Assembly: GCF_046524175.1 (NCBI RefSeq)
Contig: NZ_JBEFZF010000002.1
Location: 310,001 to 374,000 of the forward strand
DNA length: 64,000 nucleotides
DNA from: Spongiivirga sp046524175
GTDB lineage: Bacteria; Bacteroidota; Bacteroidia; Flavobacteriales; Flavobacteriaceae
Direction of reading: 5' to 3'
Under the pieces are notes generated by a model, which did no database searches, was not told where the DNA came from, and saw nothing but the letters and a program-made list of their open reading frames with translations. How positions within the stretch are numbered: the stretch's first letter is position 1; the number at the start of each line of letters is the position of its first letter. The translations under genes and the position numbers were made by a program. Positions 61,705-64,000 of the stretch are shown piece after piece.

Positions 61705-62247
61705 ATGAGAGTTAGTAAATCAACGTTTTTATTGTTTATTATGTGTTTCACAGGAACACTTGTTTTAAAAGGGCAAGATCAGGTAACAGCCAAAGTATCT
61801 GGTATGGCTTTTGTGACCCATGATCTTGAAGGCAGCATCGAGTTTTACACACGTTTTTTAAATTTCAAAGTACGTAAACGTATTAAAATCGACACGCCCG
61901 GGGGGCTAGCTAATTTTGGAGTTACAGGGGATAAGTCCTTAGACTATGTCGGATTAGTCCCTCAAGAATTTTCAAAGGATAATATCATTATGGGAATCAA
62001 TCTTATTGAGATTGAAGAAGCAGCAAATACACCTTTTCAACAAGAAGGCAAAAGACCGCCCATTGCCGGAGAGCAAATGATGGCATTTTCGGTGACAGGG
62101 CTAAAACAGATTGAAAAAATGATGAAAGATGCCGGGATTCCTATCGTAGCTCCCTTGACACCATCAGCTACGGGAAAATCGATGACCTTGGCAGTACTAG
62201 ATCCCAACGGTATCCGCATCCAAATGTATGAGTACATTAAAAATTAA
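61705..62247 (+). CDS. Exported VOC superfamily protein
   Basis: 180 residues with signal MRVSKSTFLLFIMCFTGTLVLKGQ. VSGMAFVTHDLEGSIEFYTRFLNFKVRKRIKIDTPGG with a His in the first metal-ligand position, and the end SMTLAVLDPNGIRIQMYEYIKN with Glu as the last. The ligands therefore look intact, as for glyoxalase- or dioxygenase-type members. It is the second exported VOC protein of the cluster. It lies between the receptor terminator and the operator before the lyase gene. Confidence 0.82.
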   Translation: MRVSKSTFLLFIMCFTGTLVLKGQDQVTAKVSGMAFVTHDLEGSIEFYTRFLNFKVRKRIKIDTPGGLANFGVTGDKSLDYVGLVPQEFSKDNIIMGINLIEIEEAANTPFQQEGKRPPIAGEQMMAFSVTGLKQIEKMMKDAGIPIVAPLTPSATGKSMTLAVLDPNGIRIQMYEYIKN

Positions 62248-62342
62248 TATTGAATAGATCATATATCGTTTGTGCATCGGAAGGTTTTGACTTGGTTGTA
62301 TCACTTAGTAAATTAATTGAGCTTAGCGATAGTCAATCCAAT

Positions 62343-62371
62343 AAAATTAGTTAACTTAGTTAACTAATTTT
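62343..62371. promoter_or_regulatory. Operator palindrome, exact inverse of 12421-12449
   Basis: A 29-base palindrome with GTTAAC at 62350 and 62359. It is the perfect reverse complement of the site before hyuB, about 50 kb away. It ends 12 bases before the TTG start of the HMG-CoA-lyase-like gene, so a bound protein would block initiation or early transcription. Confidence 0.8.
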
Positions 62372-62383
62372 GAAAACTCAATT

Positions 62384-63298
62384 TTGAGCGAAAACAATCA
62401 TATTATTTTAGAAGAGCAAGGTCTTCGTGACGGATTTCAAACCTTGTCAAAAAATGTTCCTACAGCGATGAAATTAGCATATATTGATCGCTTGGTGGAT
62501 GCAGGTCTAAAACGAATTCAAATCGCATCCTTTGTACATCCAAAACTAGTGCCTCAAATGGCCGATGCAGAAGCGGTTTGCCAGCAAGTCGATAAAAAAG
62601 AGGGAGTAGTTTACAGTGGCTTGGTTCTTAATTTAAAAGGGGTAGTGCGGGGCATTAATACAGGACTTGATCATCTTGCATGCTCTATTTCTGCAAGTAA
62701 TACGCATAGTCAAAAAAATGCAAGATTAACGCTGGATGAAGCAAAGACGGCATTCAAAGAAATGGTAAAACTGTCCCAAGAAAATAAGATTGCTGTTAGA
62801 GGCGGAATTCAATGTGCTTTTGGATGTAGATACGAAGGAAGTATCGATCCAAATCACGTACTTGATATGGTCGATCACCATTTGGATGCGGGAATTGATG
62901 AACTAGCACTAGCTGACAGCACGGGAATGGGAAACCCGAAGCAACTAGGTGAGCTGATGAGCAAAGTAGTAGAAAAAGCTGGCGACACTCCTGTCATTCT
63001 TCACTTACATAATACAGAAAATAAAGGCTACGCCAATTTAGTAGCCGCTTTGCAAGCTGGGGTGAAAATTTTTGATACTGCTTTTGGAGGACTTGGTGGC
63101 TGTCCTTTTATAAAAAATGCGACTGGGAATATTGCAACTGAAGATACTGCGCACCTGTTACATCAAATGGGTTATGAAACGGGTATTAATCTTTCGCAAA
63201 TAGCTTCAATTAGTCAAGAAATGGATACATTTTTAGGGTATAAATTGCCAGGACAGCTGTATAGTTTGATTAATGACGAAAACATAGTATTAAATTAA
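62384..63298 (+). CDS. HMG-CoA lyase-like DRE-TIM metallolyase
   Basis: 304 residues with a TTG start (SENNHIILEEQGLRDGFQ), chosen because the family begins at exactly this RDG segment, which binds the metal and substrate. LHLHNTENKGYANLVAALQAGVKIFDTAFGGLGGCPFIKNATGNIATED is the HMG-CoA lyase signature with the catalytic Cys in GGCPF and metal-binding HLHNT. It cleaves a 3-hydroxy acid or thioester to a ketone or acid plus acetyl-CoA or a related product. Its stop overlaps the start of a LeuC-type gene by one base (TAATG), so hydration and cleavage are coupled. The substrate is unlikely to be HMG-CoA itself (inference). Confidence 0.9.
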   Translation: MSENNHIILEEQGLRDGFQTLSKNVPTAMKLAYIDRLVDAGLKRIQIASFVHPKLVPQMADAEAVCQQVDKKEGVVYSGLVLNLKGVVRGINTGLDHLACSISASNTHSQKNARLTLDEAKTAFKEMVKLSQENKIAVRGGIQCAFGCRYEGSIDPNHVLDMVDHHLDAGIDELALADSTGMGNPKQLGELMSKVVEKAGDTPVILHLHNTENKGYANLVAALQAGVKIFDTAFGGLGGCPFIKNATGNIATEDTAHLLHQMGYETGINLSQIASISQEMDTFLGYKLPGQLYSLINDENIVLN

Positions 63299-64000
63299 TG
63301 GGACAAACAATATCAGAAAAGATCATCTCAAACCATGTTGGCAAAAAAGTATATGCCGGCGAATTGGTTATTAGCGATGTAGACGGTTGTATGGCGAGTG
63401 ATACCACAGGGCCATTGACTATAAAGGCGTTTCATGAAATGGGCGGAAAGAAGGTATTCAATCCTGATAAATGTGCTTTGGTCATTGATCACGCGGCGCC
63501 GTCACCAAACGAACGTATTGCGAACCTGCATAAAATGATGCGTGACTTTGCCAAAGATCAAGGTATGCGATTGTTTGAAATTGGAGAAGGAATTTGCCAT
63601 CAAGTAATGGTAGAAAATGAATATGTGAAACCCGGGGATATTTTTGTTGGTGCTGATTCGCATACGCCAACATATGGGGCATTGAATGCATTTGCTTGCG
63701 GAGTGGGTTCTACTGATCTAGCTGCAGTAATGATGACTGGTAAGATCTGGTTGAAAGTACCGCAAACCATTAAAATTAATTGCTCAGGAAAATTAAAGCC
63801 CGGTGTCACTGCTAAAGATTTGATTCTATTTTTAGTAGGGAAAGTGACTGTTTCAGGAGCAACATATCGGGCAATTGAATTTACCGGAGAAGCTTTTGAA
63901 GGCCTTAGTCTTGCAAGTAGAATGACTATTGCAAATATGTCTTCAGAAATGGGTGCAAAAGCGGGTATCGCGCATCCAAAAGGATTAGAGCTCGATTACG
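63298..64000 (+). CDS. LeuC-like aconitase-family large subunit, 3' end beyond the window
   Basis: At least 234 residues before the right edge. MGQTISEKIISNHVGKKVYAGELV is the normal N-terminus of archaeal-type LeuC/homoaconitase, and PGDIFVGADSHTPTYGALNAFACGVGSTDLAAVMMTGKIWLKVPQTIKIN, then VGKVTVSGATYRAIEFTGEAFEGLSLASRMTIANMSSEMGAKAGI are its core. The iron-sulfur cysteines lie outside the window. It is the second LeuC-type gene of the cluster, paired with the HMG-CoA-lyase-like gene, and a LeuD-type small subunit probably follows to the right. The sequence differs enough from the copy at 19955 to suggest another substrate. Confidence 0.9.
   Translation, partial: MGQTISEKIISNHVGKKVYAGELVISDVDGCMASDTTGPLTIKAFHEMGGKKVFNPDKCALVIDHAAPSPNERIANLHKMMRDFAKDQGMRLFEIGEGICHQVMVENEYVKPGDIFVGADSHTPTYGALNAFACGVGSTDLAAVMMTGKIWLKVPQTIKINCSGKLKPGVTAKDLILFLVGKVTVSGATYRAIEFTGEAFEGLSLASRMTIANMSSEMGAKAGIAHPKGLELDY

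Overview
The window looks like a chromosome segment of a marine-type member of the Bacteroidota, probably class Flavobacteriia. The DNA is AT-rich. Exported proteins are mostly lipoproteins with short Bacteroidota-style lipoboxes. One lipoprotein carries thrombospondin type 3 repeats, several promoter-like boxes resemble TAnnTTTG, and the single outer-membrane receptor is a TonB-dependent receptor with an N-terminal CarboxypepD_reg-like domain. No phylogenetic marker allows a genus call.

Positions 1-8300 hold ordinary genes, mostly on the minus strand: two hypothetical genes, an ABC ATPase, a prolyl oligopeptidase, a DoxX-like protein, a lipoprotein, aspartate-semialdehyde dehydrogenase, a YCII-domain lipoprotein and a CYTH protein. 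Positions 8368-8808 hold a broken tRNA copy interrupted by a GC-rich palindrome, a GIY-YIG gene that ends inside the next tRNA, an intact tRNA-Ala(GGC) and a terminator.

From about 8.8 kb to the right edge (and beyond it) lies one very large catabolic gene cluster of more than 50 genes. Left block (minus strand, 8.8-21.8 kb): NTF2-like protein, small unknown protein, methyltransferase, hydantoinase/oxoprolinase subunits HyuB and HyuA, an FAD reductase/dehydrogenase, SDR, a REDY/HapK-like protein, an HpcH/HpaI aldolase, LeuD- and LeuC-type hydratase subunits, an exported flavin amine oxidase and a lipocalin-like protein. Middle (22-42 kb): two MFS transporters, a CpcT/CpeT-like protein, MDR reductases, an AceE-type E1 with its E2, DUF1838-like proteins, an alpha/beta hydrolase, VOC proteins and an aldehyde dehydrogenase. 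Right (42-64 kb): peroxiredoxin, SUMF1-domain protein, a second exported amine oxidase, cytochrome c, more CpcT/CpeT-like and VOC proteins, a third MFS, rhodanese, a nitrilase-like protein, DoxX, the TonB receptor, an HMG-CoA-lyase-like enzyme and a second LeuC-type subunit cut by the window end.

Two things tie the cluster together. First, seven proteins resemble CpcT/CpeT, the bilin lyases of cyanobacteria, although nothing here suggests phycobilisomes. Second, almost every transcription unit of the cluster is preceded by the same AT-rich operator: seven arrays with RTTAA-type cores spaced exactly 9-7-9 bp, and two identical 29-bp palindromes about 50 kb apart. Neither is seen in the flanking housekeeping genes. 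My working model (inference) is a regulon for taking up and degrading a pyrrole- or lactam-containing molecule, possibly a linear tetrapyrrole (bilin) or its maleimide fragments. In this model the receptor imports it, exported flavoenzymes, VOC proteins and MDR reductases modify and cleave it, HyuAB opens the lactam or imide ring with ATP, LeuCD-type enzymes hydrate the substituted maleate, the aldolase or lyase splits it, and AceE/E2 converts pyruvate to acetyl-CoA. The substrate is not proven by sequence.
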